From an uncultured bacterium (lineage in GTDB: Bacteria; Verrucomicrobiota; Kiritimatiellia; RFP12; UBA1067): 39,081 nucleotides of DNA. The notes under the pieces were generated by a model. That model searched no databases, was not told the DNA's origin, and saw only the letters and a program-made list of their open reading frames with translations. This document shows, piece by piece, positions 15,041-22,735 of the stretch. The translations under genes and the position numbers were made by a program. The stretch's first letter is position 1, and the number at the start of each line of letters is the position of its first letter. The DNA is taken from positions 1,900 to 40,980 of the forward strand of contig CADCOC010000045.1 of the NCBI GenBank assembly GCA_902802945.1. Direction: 5' to 3'.

Positions 15041-15505
15041 TCAGACTTCGATGAAGCCGTTGGGTGAAAGGCGAATCTCGGAGTCGCTCCGCTTCAATTC
15101 CGCCGCGGCGGCGACGGCCGGGCGGAAGGACTCGAGCGACTCCCTCCATTCGGCGAGCGTATCGGCGAACGCGGCAAGCTCCTGGGCGAAGGACTCCGGA
15201 TCCAGCGACGCCTTGGCAAAGCGCTTCAGGAGCATGTAGCAGCCGGACTCGGGATTGCGCGCGAGGGCGCAGGGCGCCGTGTCGAAGAAACCGGTGTTCG
15301 CCTCAAGCATGAGGTTGCAGAATTCCGCGCATCCCTCCGGCGGCGGGTCGCCGACGAGCCCGGAGACGAGCAGGACGTCATCCTCCGCCTCCGTGATCAA
15401 TACGGGCATGCCGTCGATGTCAATGGCAGCCTCGCCACCGATGATGGCAAGGCTGTCGATTCCGAGGTTGGACGCTAGGCCGTCCAGCAGTTCCTTCATT
15501 TCCAT
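15041..15505 (-). CDS. CesT-like type III secretion chaperone
   Basis: The 154-residue acidic protein has the class I chaperone pattern: an N-terminal helix LLDGLASNLGIDSL, beta strands (AAIDIDGMPVLI, DVLLVSGLVGDPP), LNLMLEAN-like (written CNLMLEANTGFF), CALARNPESGCYMLLKRF, and a long C-terminal helix FAQELAAFADTLAEWRESLE. Such chaperones bind one effector and keep it secretion-competent. It lies 6 nt behind the 628-residue gene on the same strand, the usual arrangement for a chaperone and its effector. No secretion-apparatus gene is in the window. The family assignment rests on pattern only. Confidence 0.7.
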   Translation of the reverse strand: MEMKELLDGLASNLGIDSLAIIGGEAAIDIDGMPVLITEAEDDVLLVSGLVGDPPPEGCAEFCNLMLEANTGFFDTAPCALARNPESGCYMLLKRFAKASLDPESFAQELAAFADTLAEWRESLESFRPAVAAAAELKRSDSEIRLSPNGFIEV

Positions 15506-15511
15506 GGCGGG

Positions 15512-17398
15512 TTATCCCTGTATCTCCTTCGCGAGGGCGGCGAACTGTTCCTTGACGTTGGTGGGCACCGACTCGGACGTTATTTTCTCATTGACCTGGA
15601 AAACTGTGAATGTATCGGGGTCTATCGAGAAAGCCTTCCCGATGAACGTCGCACACGTGCGCATCATATTGACCGCCTCCTGTATGTTCGACACATCATT
15701 CTGGGACGTGTCCACGTCATTTGCCGTGACGAGCAGCTGCATGATGTTGCTGGCGTCCCCTGCTGTATCTGTCCCGAATGTCCTGACCAAGTGTATCTTT
15801 TCGTCGTTGTTCAGCCTCGACATGACGACGTCCGAGAAAAATATCGTGTATGCGTCTTTCTCGTTGCGGCTCCACTTGTCGACGAAGTCCGCAGGGGTAA
15901 TCGATTTCTTGAAATGCGCGTACAAGCCCATAAACGCCTTGGCTATTTCGATGGGCGTGGGTTTACCCGAAATCGAATTGAGCTCGCGCAGGCTCATGGC
16001 CTTCGCGCCATTTGCAAGCTTCGTGAATACGCCTTTCTTGAATGGTGTCATATCGTTCCGAGCGAGCGCGTCCAGGCCAGACCTCAGTATGGCGGCATTG
16101 CCGCCTGCGGCGGTTCGCAGCTCCTGGAGGTTCGAACGGATGGGCTCGATGAACTTCTTCTTGATGTCCTCGACCGAACGCAGTTCGTTCGCGCCGTTGT
16201 ACGCGAGCTTGCCGATGAACCGATCGATGAGCTCGATGATGTCCTTGTCTCCCTTCGCCGTGGCGTAGATAGCGTTTGTGTAGTCGTCGAAGCCCTTGAG
16301 CGCGGCGGCAACGTCGATCTTCGCGTTCGCATCGCCACTCCAGGCCAAACTATTGCCAGCGGCTTCTGCGTACTGTTTGGCGACGAAAAACTTTACGAAA
16401 CCGACATATGCATCGGAGTCCAGCTTGTCCTTCCTGAGCGATGCGGGAATCTTGTCGGGGTTCGCCTTGTAGAGCGCCTGGATTTCTTCCCGCGCCGCGT
16501 CCCCGACCTGCAATTTGGCTATGCGCACAAACTCCTTCTGCAGCGCCTTGACGGCCGCGGGGCCGGGGGTGTCGAGATTGGGCCTGACGGTGCTCGACGA
16601 GTAGCGTTTCATCCAATCGTCGTCGAACATCGCGAGCCGCTTGTCGAAGTTGTTCACGTCGACGTTGCCGTCCTTGTTCAGGAGCGCAAACAACGCCGCG
16701 CGCATGTGTACCTCGTCCTTCATGAGGTTCTGGATGCGCCCGATGTCGATCTGGCGCGAAGCGACGTCGAAGCCGAGCGCCTTGATGGTGTATTTGAAGG
16801 AGGCGCGGAGGGAATGGATGAAATCCTTTACCGCCTTCACCCCGCCCTTCACCGCGTTGTCGTCCAGCATATTGGCGGCGGAGAGCAGCAGCGCCCGCTT
16901 GAGGTTCGACGCTACTGCGGCGCCCAGCCGGACGTTGCATTTCTCCTGGAACTGTTCGAGGTAGCGGTCTGCGGCGCTGTCGGCCACGTCGACGGCCCGC
17001 AGCGTCCCGTTGCCGAGCGCCTCGTCCTTCAGGCCCTTGATGTGGTCCTTGATGGCGGCATAGACGTCGAGGATGCGGTCGGCCGTGAGGGGCTTGCCCT
17101 TCGCGTAGTCCTTCATGTTCATCGCGGCAAGAACATTCTGCGGAACCTTGTCCGCGCCGCCGAACATCTGCTCGACGACCTTGCGGAACTCGGTGCGGAC
17201 AGTGTTGTTCGCCCTCTTGGAGGCGGCGGATCTCCTCAGCTTGCCGACGCTGTCGCCGTCGACGGCGGCGCTGATCGGGAACGTGGCATAGGAGCTCTCC
17301 TTCTTGCCAAGGCGGGCGACGGTGTTCTTGGCGTTGTTCGCGACTGCATCCTGGGCGAAGTTCACGAACTCGCGCATCTGGCTAGAAATCTCAATCAT
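15512..17398 (-). CDS. Candidate type III secreted effector (unrecognised 628-residue protein)
   Basis: The ATG at 17398 (reverse strand) is preceded by AAAGGAAG. The N-terminus, SSQMREFVNFAQDAVANNAK, is followed by a Ser/Asn/Ala-rich stretch without a Sec signal peptide, as in type III substrates. The rest is almost entirely alpha-helical with no membrane segment and no catalytic motif I can name. Effector status is inferred from the adjacent CesT-like chaperone, the polar N-terminus and the absence of known domains. A 543-codon open frame runs antisense across it, which is an effect of high GC and codon bias. It may belong to a larger lineage-specific family. Confidence 0.6.
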   Translation of the reverse strand: MIEISSQMREFVNFAQDAVANNAKNTVARLGKKESSYATFPISAAVDGDSVGKLRRSAASKRANNTVRTEFRKVVEQMFGGADKVPQNVLAAMNMKDYAKGKPLTADRILDVYAAIKDHIKGLKDEALGNGTLRAVDVADSAADRYLEQFQEKCNVRLGAAVASNLKRALLLSAANMLDDNAVKGGVKAVKDFIHSLRASFKYTIKALGFDVASRQIDIGRIQNLMKDEVHMRAALFALLNKDGNVDVNNFDKRLAMFDDDWMKRYSSSTVRPNLDTPGPAAVKALQKEFVRIAKLQVGDAAREEIQALYKANPDKIPASLRKDKLDSDAYVGFVKFFVAKQYAEAAGNSLAWSGDANAKIDVAAALKGFDDYTNAIYATAKGDKDIIELIDRFIGKLAYNGANELRSVEDIKKKFIEPIRSNLQELRTAAGGNAAILRSGLDALARNDMTPFKKGVFTKLANGAKAMSLRELNSISGKPTPIEIAKAFMGLYAHFKKSITPADFVDKWSRNEKDAYTIFFSDVVMSRLNNDEKIHLVRTFGTDTAGDASNIMQLLVTANDVDTSQNDVSNIQEAVNMMRTCATFIGKAFSIDPDTFTVFQVNEKITSESVPTNVKEQFAALAKEIQG

Positions 17399-17489
17399 TT
17401 TCCACTTCCTTTCTTGGGATGATGTTTACGCCCTGTTTACGCCGCATCGGTCAAAAGGTTACAACATGATCGCAAGATTTTCGGGCCAT

Positions 17490-17517
17490 ATTATATCATA
17501 TTTTCTGAATCCGTGAA
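17490..17517 (-). promoter_or_regulatory. Sigma-70-type promoter for the effector-chaperone pair
   Basis: On the reverse strand: TTCACG (17512-17517), a 16-nt spacer and a perfect -10 TATAAT (17490-17495). Between it and the start codon lie two direct repeats of GTTTACGCC (17424-17432 and 17435-17443 on the + strand, 11-bp period), a possible operator. Confidence 0.5.
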
Positions 17518-17546
17518 GGCGCTTGTCTCGGCGTTTCCGCGATGAT

Positions 17547-17669
17547 TGTCAAAAAATGACACTTCGGTCAAAAACTGATACGACTATAAGAATTGGCAAA
17601 GGAAATATTTGATTTTAAAGGCAGTTTTTGGACAAAAAGATCGTTTTCGTTTTTGGCACGACTTATGCT
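17547..17669 (+). promoter_or_regulatory. Sigma-54-type promoter P9 with palindromic upstream sites
   Basis: TGGCACG-ACTT-ATGCT at 17654-17669 keeps GG and GC with correct spacing. Upstream, TGTCAAAAAATGACA (17547-17561) is a perfect dyad, and a degenerate copy GGTCAAAAACTGATA follows at 17566-17580. These upstream sites differ from those of P1-P8, so a different activator may act here. The promoter drives the MoxR operon; predicted start ~17680. Confidence 0.65.
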
Positions 17670-17689
17670 AATAAAGAGGCGCAGTAGTC

Positions 17690-17883
17690 AAGACATCAGG
17701 AGTTGACCGGTCGAGAGGCCGTTCACGCCAACCGAGTGGAACACCACGGTGGTAGCCGAGAGGCGATGTGCCCGCAAGGGAAACATGTTCCAAAAGGCCG
17801 CTCGTCTTGATTTCAGGACGGGCGGCCTGACGTTTGCGAGGGATTGTCCCTTCCTGATCGGATTGCCGGAAAGAAAGCAAACT
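17690..17883 (+). ncRNA. Structured leader RNA upstream of the MoxR gene
   Basis: Between the predicted start and ATG 17884, about 200 nt fold into successive hairpins. These are GGTC-GAGA-GGCC; an ACCAC/GTGGT stem enclosed by CGCC/GGCG; CCC-GCAA-GGG inside ATGT/ACAT; a 12-bp stem AGGCCGCTCGTC/GACGGGCGGCCT near 17799-17832; and AGGGA-TTG-TCCCT. GNRA loops recur. No known RNA family is recognised. It may be a cis-regulatory leader or a processed small RNA. Confidence 0.5.
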
Positions 17884-19320
17884 ATGAATTCATTGATAAC
17901 CGAGCCCCTGGGGCTTTACGGGTGGAAGAAGGCGGAACCCGTCCTGCTGGCAGCGCTCCTTTCCGAGGAGCCGTTGCTGCTCGTCGGGGCGCACGGGTGT
18001 GCAAAGAGCTTTGTGCTGGAGCGCCTTGCGGAGGCGTTGGGCATGGAGTTCCGCTCCTACAACGCAAGCCTCATCAACTACGACGACCTCGTGGGCGTGC
18101 CGCTCCCGGACGCGACGCGCACGAAACTAGAATACCTCTCGTCGCCGGAGAGCATCTGGGACGCCGAGGTCGTGTTCATCGACGAGATCAGTCGCACGCG
18201 TCCGGAACTCCAGAACAAACTTTTCCCGATCATCTACGACCGGCGCGTCCAGGGGCGTCCGCTCGCGCGCCTTGTCTACCGCTGGGCGGCGATGAATCCG
18301 CCGCCGACAGACGAGGAACTTGATGAGGGCGGCGCGCTCTACCTGGGTTCCGAACCGCTCGACGCCGCGCTTGCCGACAGGTTTCCATACATCATGTCCG
18401 TGCCGGATTGGGACGACCTGACGCCAGCCGACCAGAAGAAAGTTCTCGCCGACCAGTTTGCAGGGCGGCACGAGTTTCCCGTCGCCATCCACGAACTCGT
18501 CGCCGAGGCGCGTAAGCGGCACGAGGAGCTTGTGGCGGAGCTGACGCCCCGCCTGACGCCCTACATCGTCACGCTTGTCCCGAAGCTCCACGCCGCGAAG
18601 TACGATGTCTCGACGCGCCGGGCGACAATGCTCATGCGGTGCGTCATCGCCGTCCACGCGGCGCGTGAAGTCCTGGCGGCGCACGGCGATGGTAGGGCGC
18701 GATCACCGAGCGCGCCGCCCGACCTTTACGGTTCCGCCCGCCTTGCGCTCCTGAACACGCTCCCCGACCGGGCTCGGCGGCGGCTGAACGTGGCTGAACT
18801 GACGGCCATCTGCAAGTCGGCATGGGAACTTTCCATGCGCGACGAGTCCGATCCGCTTGTGCAGCTCATGAAGATAGACGATCCGATCCTCCGTCTGCGG
18901 AAGATGGTCGCGGAGCGGCTCGCCGTGTCGCCAGACCGCGCCGCCGTCATCATCGGCGAAGGCATTGCGAAGGCGAAGCCGCACCTCCGGCGCGGGCTGG
19001 CCCTTGCCACGTACCTCGGCATCCGCGAGCGGGCGAATATTCCAGCCACTACGATAGAGCTGCTTGCAGACGAGATAAGAGACATCATTTCCGGTGACGA
19101 GGACTTCACCATGTCAGTCACGCCAGACGGAGCCAAAATCGCCCGTGCAGCTGGTGCGCGCATCGCGGACGCCAATAAACGCTTCGGCGCGGATTCCGAG
19201 TTTGCGCAGTATCACTCCAACCTGCTCAATTCCCAGTTGCTGGACGGTTTTAACGATGTCCGTTCCGTCAACGAGGCATCCGCTGATTTCGAGAGTCTCT
19301 GGAAGGAGTTTGGCCTGTGA
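17884..19320 (+). CDS. MoxR-family AAA+ ATPase
   Basis: ATG 17884 follows GGAAAG and gives 478 residues; the longer frame from 17749 runs through the structured leader and is rejected. Walker A is GAHGCAKS (35-42), Walker B VVFIDE (96-101), followed by ISRTRPELQNKLFPI and the sensor region WAAMNPP. This is the MoxR/RavA branch, chaperone-like ATPases that work with a VWA protein; such a protein is encoded two genes downstream with overlapping ends. A 26-bp palindrome is inserted in frame, giving GRARSPSAP (270-278). The C-terminal ~200 residues are family-variable. The operon is probably under sigma-54-type promoter P9. The function of the complex here is not known; protein remodelling under stress is the family expectation. 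Confidence 0.9.
   Translation: MNSLITEPLGLYGWKKAEPVLLAALLSEEPLLLVGAHGCAKSFVLERLAEALGMEFRSYNASLINYDDLVGVPLPDATRTKLEYLSSPESIWDAEVVFIDEISRTRPELQNKLFPIIYDRRVQGRPLARLVYRWAAMNPPPTDEELDEGGALYLGSEPLDAALADRFPYIMSVPDWDDLTPADQKKVLADQFAGRHEFPVAIHELVAEARKRHEELVAELTPRLTPYIVTLVPKLHAAKYDVSTRRATMLMRCVIAVHAAREVLAAHGDGRARSPSAPPDLYGSARLALLNTLPDRARRRLNVAELTAICKSAWELSMRDESDPLVQLMKIDDPILRLRKMVAERLAVSPDRAAVIIGEGIAKAKPHLRRGLALATYLGIRERANIPATTIELLADEIRDIISGDEDFTMSVTPDGAKIARAAGARIADANKRFGADSEFAQYHSNLLNSQLLDGFNDVRSVNEASADFESLWKEFGL
18691..18716 (+). repeat. 26-bp GGTAG palindrome inside the MoxR gene
   Basis: GGTAG plus arms GGCGCGATC and GAGCGCGCC around ACC (one mismatch). It is read in phase GGT AGG as GRARSPSAP. 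Confidence 0.85.
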
Positions 19321-19826
19321 TGAACGCCTACGCCAATATGTCCGCGCCGCCGCGCAGCAACGTCCACGTGGCTACGCACCCCGTCGGGAAGCAGATTGTG
19401 TTCAATATGCAATATGCTGGTCTCGACCCGCGCCTTGAAGAGCATCAGACGATGCAGGAAAAAGCTGTCCTAGCCCAGGAATGGATTGCGGATTTCGCGC
19501 GTAAACACAAGGCCGAGCTTGATGCCGTGTCGCGTCCAATGGGGTTCATGGTCGGGAGATTCCACGTAAGTAGCGACGATGCGATTGTTTGCGAAGATCC
19601 GATTCTTACTGTCGCGGTCCTTGGACGGGTGTCTCGTCTGCTCTACATTCCGCGCCGTGAATTGGGGTGGCACGCATGCCTTGTGGGAGCATCGATCTGC
19701 TTCCCGGCAAAATACTTTCCGCAGTACTGCGGCGCATCCGGTAGGGCGCGATCACCGAGCGCGCCGGATAGCGACGGTGCCGGTAGGGCGCGATCACCGA
19801 GCGCGCCGAAAGGAGAAACAACATGA
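19320..19826 (+). CDS. Hypothetical protein between the MoxR and VWA genes
   Basis: ATG 19320 overlaps the MoxR stop (TGATG), and its own stop overlaps the next ATG (ATGA), so the three genes are translationally coupled. The 168-residue protein has a helical middle (MQEKAVLAQEWIADFARKHK) and strands around ILTVAVLGRVSRLLYIP. No family is recognised. The C-terminus is built from two in-frame palindrome copies, each GRARSPSAP, separated by DSDGA, ending KGETT; the ancestral gene was probably shorter. Its position suggests an adaptor of the MoxR/VWA complex. Confidence 0.75.
   Translation: MNAYANMSAPPRSNVHVATHPVGKQIVFNMQYAGLDPRLEEHQTMQEKAVLAQEWIADFARKHKAELDAVSRPMGFMVGRFHVSSDDAIVCEDPILTVAVLGRVSRLLYIPRRELGWHACLVGASICFPAKYFPQYCGASGRARSPSAPDSDGAGRARSPSAPKGETT
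19740..19765 (+). repeat. 26-bp GGTAG palindrome, copy 1 in the 19320 gene
   Basis: Same sequence as the copy inside the MoxR gene and in the same reading phase (GRARSPSAP). Confidence 0.85.
19782..19807 (+). repeat. 26-bp GGTAG palindrome, copy 2 in the 19320 gene
   Basis: Identical to copy 1, 42 bp later and in the same phase. It lies at the extreme 3' end of the gene, where it directly precedes AAAGGAG, the ribosome binding site of the next gene. Confidence 0.85.
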
Positions 19827-21304
19827 CTGATGAAGAAAAAATAGTATCGCGGATTCTCGACGTGATTCCGCCTGTTTCGTTCGAGATGACGACGTTCCTC
19901 TCGCTTTTCCGCGTCCGGTTCTCCGATAAGACCGAGACCGCCTGCGTGACGTGCGGGGATTCGCCGGAGCTCCTACTAAACAAGGACTTCGTCGAGGAGC
20001 ATTGTCAGACCGACGAACACCTCTTCATGCTCGTGATGCACGAGCTTTACCACGTGATCCTCGGCCATACACGACTCTTTCCGCGTTCGACTGAGGTTCG
20101 GAACCTCGTGTTCGACGCAGTCATCAACGCGATGCTCTGTTCGCTCTTTCCGAAGCCGGAATTCACCTCGTTCTTCACGGACTACTATCCTTCCGACAAG
20201 ATGCCGTTCGCGCTCCTGCGTCCCAAGGGCGAGGGGACGCCGCCCGCGGCAGAGGTGGCGCTCAATCTCCTCTACGGCGGTTCGGACACCGGCACATACC
20301 ATGACGTGTACGAGGCGCTCCTCGAGAGCGGCTGCGTCAAGGAGATTACGGTACTCCTTGGCGGCGGTCGCGGGGCGACCGCCCTACCGGTCGATGGTAG
20401 GGCGCGCTCGCCGAGCGCGCCGGATGACGGCGATGGTAGGGCGCGCACCCCGTGCGCGCCGGATGGCGACGATGGTAGGGCGCGCTCGACGAGCGCGCCG
20501 CACCCTATCCTTCTCGGCTCGCACGACGAAGAAGACGATGAGATGTCCCCCGAAATGAAGGACTTGATCCACAAGATCATCTCAAAGTGGCCCAGCCCCG
20601 ACCGTCCGCTCCATGGTCAAGACCTCGGCGCGGAGGAGCGTGAGCGCGGTTTCGACGCCGAGGCCGATCCCGCCATCCGTTTGCGTCGCGGCATTCGATG
20701 CCTCATGCGGCGGGCGGCGATACCCGGCAAGAAGGAGGTGCGCCGCCGCTCCATGCGCGAGATGGTGTGCGAGACGGCCACGTTTCTCCCGGACTGGCAC
20801 GACCGCTCCCACGAGGCGCGCGAGGTCGCGTTCGGCGACGCGCTGATCTACAGCACGACCACAAGGCTGCAACGCCCGGCCAGCCGCGACAACCGGCAGG
20901 CGTTCGTGTACTTCGACGTGTCGGGATCGGTTGCCGAGCAGGTGCCGTCCGTGGCGCAGACGCTTCTGCCTTATTGCCGGGGCGGACTTTGCACGGTTCA
21001 TGTGTTTTCAACGGTCGTGCATCTGGCTTCCGTCCGCGACCTTGTCGCCCGGAAGTTCAGCTCCACGGGCGGGACGGACATCAACTGCGTCCTCAAGCAC
21101 ATCCTCGAACTGCCACCCAGAAGGCGTCCTCGCGCAGCCGTTATCATTACGGACGGATTCACGGGCAAGCCGAACGCGACGCTTGCAAAACGATTCCACG
21201 CGGCAAGAATGCGGCTCTTCGTCGGGCTCGTCAAAACCGATGCCAACTACAATCAGGAATCCGACCTCTCATCCCTCGCCGAAAGAATCGTGAAACTATT
21301 TTAA
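19823..21304 (+). CDS. Metallopeptidase-like / VWA-like protein (DUF2201 type)
   Basis: The 493-residue protein starts at ATG 19823 after AAAGGAG. The N-terminal domain has VMHELYHVILGH (H73, E74, H77, H82), a zinc-metallopeptidase HExxH site with a nearby third histidine. The C-terminal VWA-like domain has YFDVSGSV (D365, S367, S369; the DxSxS of a MIDAS) and GGTDINCVL. This arrangement is that of DUF2201-type proteins, partners of MoxR ATPases. Between the domains, residues ~181-226 are encoded by four palindrome copies (one reversed, three forward), giving GRARSPSAP-type peptides, so the linker was enlarged by repeat insertion. All catalytic and metal residues are present. The substrate is unknown. 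Confidence 0.88.
   Translation: MTDEEKIVSRILDVIPPVSFEMTTFLSLFRVRFSDKTETACVTCGDSPELLLNKDFVEEHCQTDEHLFMLVMHELYHVILGHTRLFPRSTEVRNLVFDAVINAMLCSLFPKPEFTSFFTDYYPSDKMPFALLRPKGEGTPPAAEVALNLLYGGSDTGTYHDVYEALLESGCVKEITVLLGGGRGATALPVDGRARSPSAPDDGDGRARTPCAPDGDDGRARSTSAPHPILLGSHDEEDDEMSPEMKDLIHKIISKWPSPDRPLHGQDLGAEERERGFDAEADPAIRLRRGIRCLMRRAAIPGKKEVRRRSMREMVCETATFLPDWHDRSHEAREVAFGDALIYSTTTRLQRPASRDNRQAFVYFDVSGSVAEQVPSVAQTLLPYCRGGLCTVHVFSTVVHLASVRDLVARKFSSTGGTDINCVLKHILELPPRRRPRAAVIITDGFTGKPNATLAKRFHAARMRLFVGLVKTDANYNQESDLSSLAERIVKLF
20363..20499 (+). repeat. Cluster of four 26-bp GGTAG palindromes in the VWA gene
   Basis: One reversed copy (20363-20388) stands head-to-head with forward copies at 20396-20421, 20435-20460 and 20474-20499; the forward copies have a 39-bp period. 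Arm changes are compensated (GGCGCGCTC/GAGCGCGCC, GGCGCGCAC/GTGCGCGCC). All three forward copies read GRAR[ST]P[SC]AP or GRARSTSAP. Confidence 0.9.
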
Positions 21305-21315
21305 CATGAAAGATT

Positions 21316-21387
21316 TTAGCCACAAAGATCACAAAGTCCACAAAGTATATCTGAAGCCTTTGCGGTCTTTGCGTTCTTTGTGGCTAA
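21316..21387 (+). repeat. TTAGCCACAAAGA palindrome upstream of metK
   Basis: TTAGCCACAAAGA (21316-21328) pairs perfectly with TCTTTGTGGCTAA (21375-21387). The interior CAAAG/CTTTG repeats pair further, forming a ~72-nt imperfect hairpin. Similar AGCCACAAAGA-type repeats are known in many environmental genomes. It lies in the metK 5' leader. Confidence 0.75.
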
Positions 21388-21404
21388 CAACAAAGGAACA
21401 GAAA

Positions 21405-22592
21405 ATGAAATCACACATTGCAGAATACGTCTCTCCCGGGCATCCCGACCGTCTTGCGGATGCCATAGTGGAATCCATTGTCGATCTCGCCGTTGGGCGG
21501 GATCCCGAAGCCCTTGTGGGCGTCGAGTGCGCCGTCCACACAGACCACGTCTTCATTGACGGACGCATCGCCGCTGGTAGGGACGGCTCGCCGAGCCGTC
21601 CGCATGGCGATCGTTGCGCCGTCTCGAATGCCGAGATCGAGGAGATTGCACGCAAGGTTTATCGTGAGGCTGGATACGGCGATATCTGGATTCACGCGCC
21701 GGAGAAGCTGAAGGTCATCCAGAACGTGTGCCTTGAGCCGCTTTCGGACGATGAACGCGCCATCCGCAGCCTTTCCGATGACCAGAACGTCGTGACCGGT
21801 TACGCCTGCAACTATCCCGAGACGGACTACCTGCCGCCCGCGCACTTCATCGCCAACTACATCGGCCGGAAGGTCGATACCTGGCGGCGGACGGTGTCCG
21901 ACAAGTTCGGGCCTGATTTCAAGGTCATGGTGGATGTTGGGTATGATGCGGCGGCGGTTTCATCGAAACCGCCCTACCGTGATTCTGGTAGGGCGGCATC
22001 GATGATGCCGCCGCGATACCGCTGGAATCGGCTCACGCTCAGCATCCAGCATGCACCTGGCGTGTTCGCGGCGGAACAGCACGAGCTGGTTTTGCCCGTC
22101 GTGAGCGGAGCGCTGGCGGAACTGGAGGCTCACGGCCTCGCGGGCATCTCCAGCCTGCCGCTGGAGAACCTCATCCTCAACGGCATGGGCGATTTCATCG
22201 TCGGCGGGCCGGAAGGGGACAACGGCCTCTCCGGCAAGAAGCTCGCCGTCGATTTCTACGGACCGGAGATTCCGATTGGCGGCGGGGCTATCTGCGGCAA
22301 GGACCCGCACAAGGTGGATGTCGCCGGGGCGTTCAGGGCGCGGGAACTGGCGTTGCGATTGTTGAAGGAGCGCGGGGGGAGTGCGGTGACGGTTCGTCTT
22401 GGTTGGACGCCCGGCGACGCCGCGCCTGCGTTCCGCGAGGCGGAGAGTGTCGATTCGCTCGGACTCACACACCCGATTCCGGCTTCTGCATTGCCTCCTG
22501 AAGATTGGTTTTCCATCGATTCCATCGTAACGGATCTGCGCCTCACGGCGCTCTCCCGTCGTGAGCGGGTATTGAGGGGGTATTTCTTTTGA
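21405..22592 (+). CDS. metK: S-adenosylmethionine synthetase
   Basis: ATG 21405 (AAAGGAACAGAAA upstream) gives 395 residues. The enzyme makes S-adenosylmethionine from methionine and ATP. Landmarks are SPGHPDRLADAIVES near the N-terminus (GHPD 12-15), GYDAA, FIVGGPEGDNGLSGKKLAVD, and GGGAICGKDPHKVD, which correspond to the MetK ATP- and phosphate-binding motifs. Extending the start to 21306 would read through a repeat palindrome, so it is rejected. Palindrome elements are inserted in two loops: GRDGSPSRP (residues 58-66), after the second core strand, and a head-to-head pair giving SSKPPYRDSGRAASMMPP (about 185-202). Both lie between conserved motifs, so activity is probably kept. The cytosolic enzyme is expected to be essential. 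Confidence 0.93.
   Translation: MKSHIAEYVSPGHPDRLADAIVESIVDLAVGRDPEALVGVECAVHTDHVFIDGRIAAGRDGSPSRPHGDRCAVSNAEIEEIARKVYREAGYGDIWIHAPEKLKVIQNVCLEPLSDDERAIRSLSDDQNVVTGYACNYPETDYLPPAHFIANYIGRKVDTWRRTVSDKFGPDFKVMVDVGYDAAAVSSKPPYRDSGRAASMMPPRYRWNRLTLSIQHAPGVFAAEQHELVLPVVSGALAELEAHGLAGISSLPLENLILNGMGDFIVGGPEGDNGLSGKKLAVDFYGPEIPIGGGAICGKDPHKVDVAGAFRARELALRLLKERGGSAVTVRLGWTPGDAAPAFREAESVDSLGLTHPIPASALPPEDWFSIDSIVTDLRLTALSRRERVLRGYFF
21576..21601 (+). repeat. 26-bp GGTAG palindrome in metK, copy 1
   Basis: GGTAG, then arms GGACGGCTC and GAGCCGTCC around GCC. The arms differ from the common type at several positions but still pair perfectly. It reads GRDGSPSRP. Confidence 0.85.
21953..22012 (+). repeat. 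Head-to-head pair of 26-bp palindromes in metK
   Basis: A reversed copy (21953-21978; arms GGCGGTTTC and GAAACCGCC) and a forward copy (21987-22012; arms GGCGGCATC and GATGCCGCC) are separated by 8 bp. The forward copy keeps the usual phase and reads GRAASMMPP. Confidence 0.85.
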
Positions 22593-22735
22593 GACCTTAG
22601 AATGTCCGCTACTTCGCCCAAAAGGTCAATGTGTACATTCCGGATTGCATCCCCCTGTCGACAACGGGTCGCAAATGGTGGACATCCCCAATGACCCCAC
22701 GTATTCGACGTCGAGAGTCCGCAGGTTTTGCGGAA

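Noticed and set aside
15791..17422. A 543-codon open frame on the + strand
   Set aside because: It is antisense to the effector-like gene, has no ribosome binding site or family motifs, and arises from codon bias.
17749..17883. N-terminal extension of the MoxR protein from GTG 17749
   Set aside because: It runs through the stable hairpins, has no family similarity, and a good ribosome binding site precedes ATG 17884.
20396..20499. Regularly spaced repeats suggesting a CRISPR array
   Set aside because: The repeats are 26-bp palindromes within a coding frame with 13-bp gaps and sequence-variable arms; the gaps are too short and similar to be spacers, and there are no cas genes.
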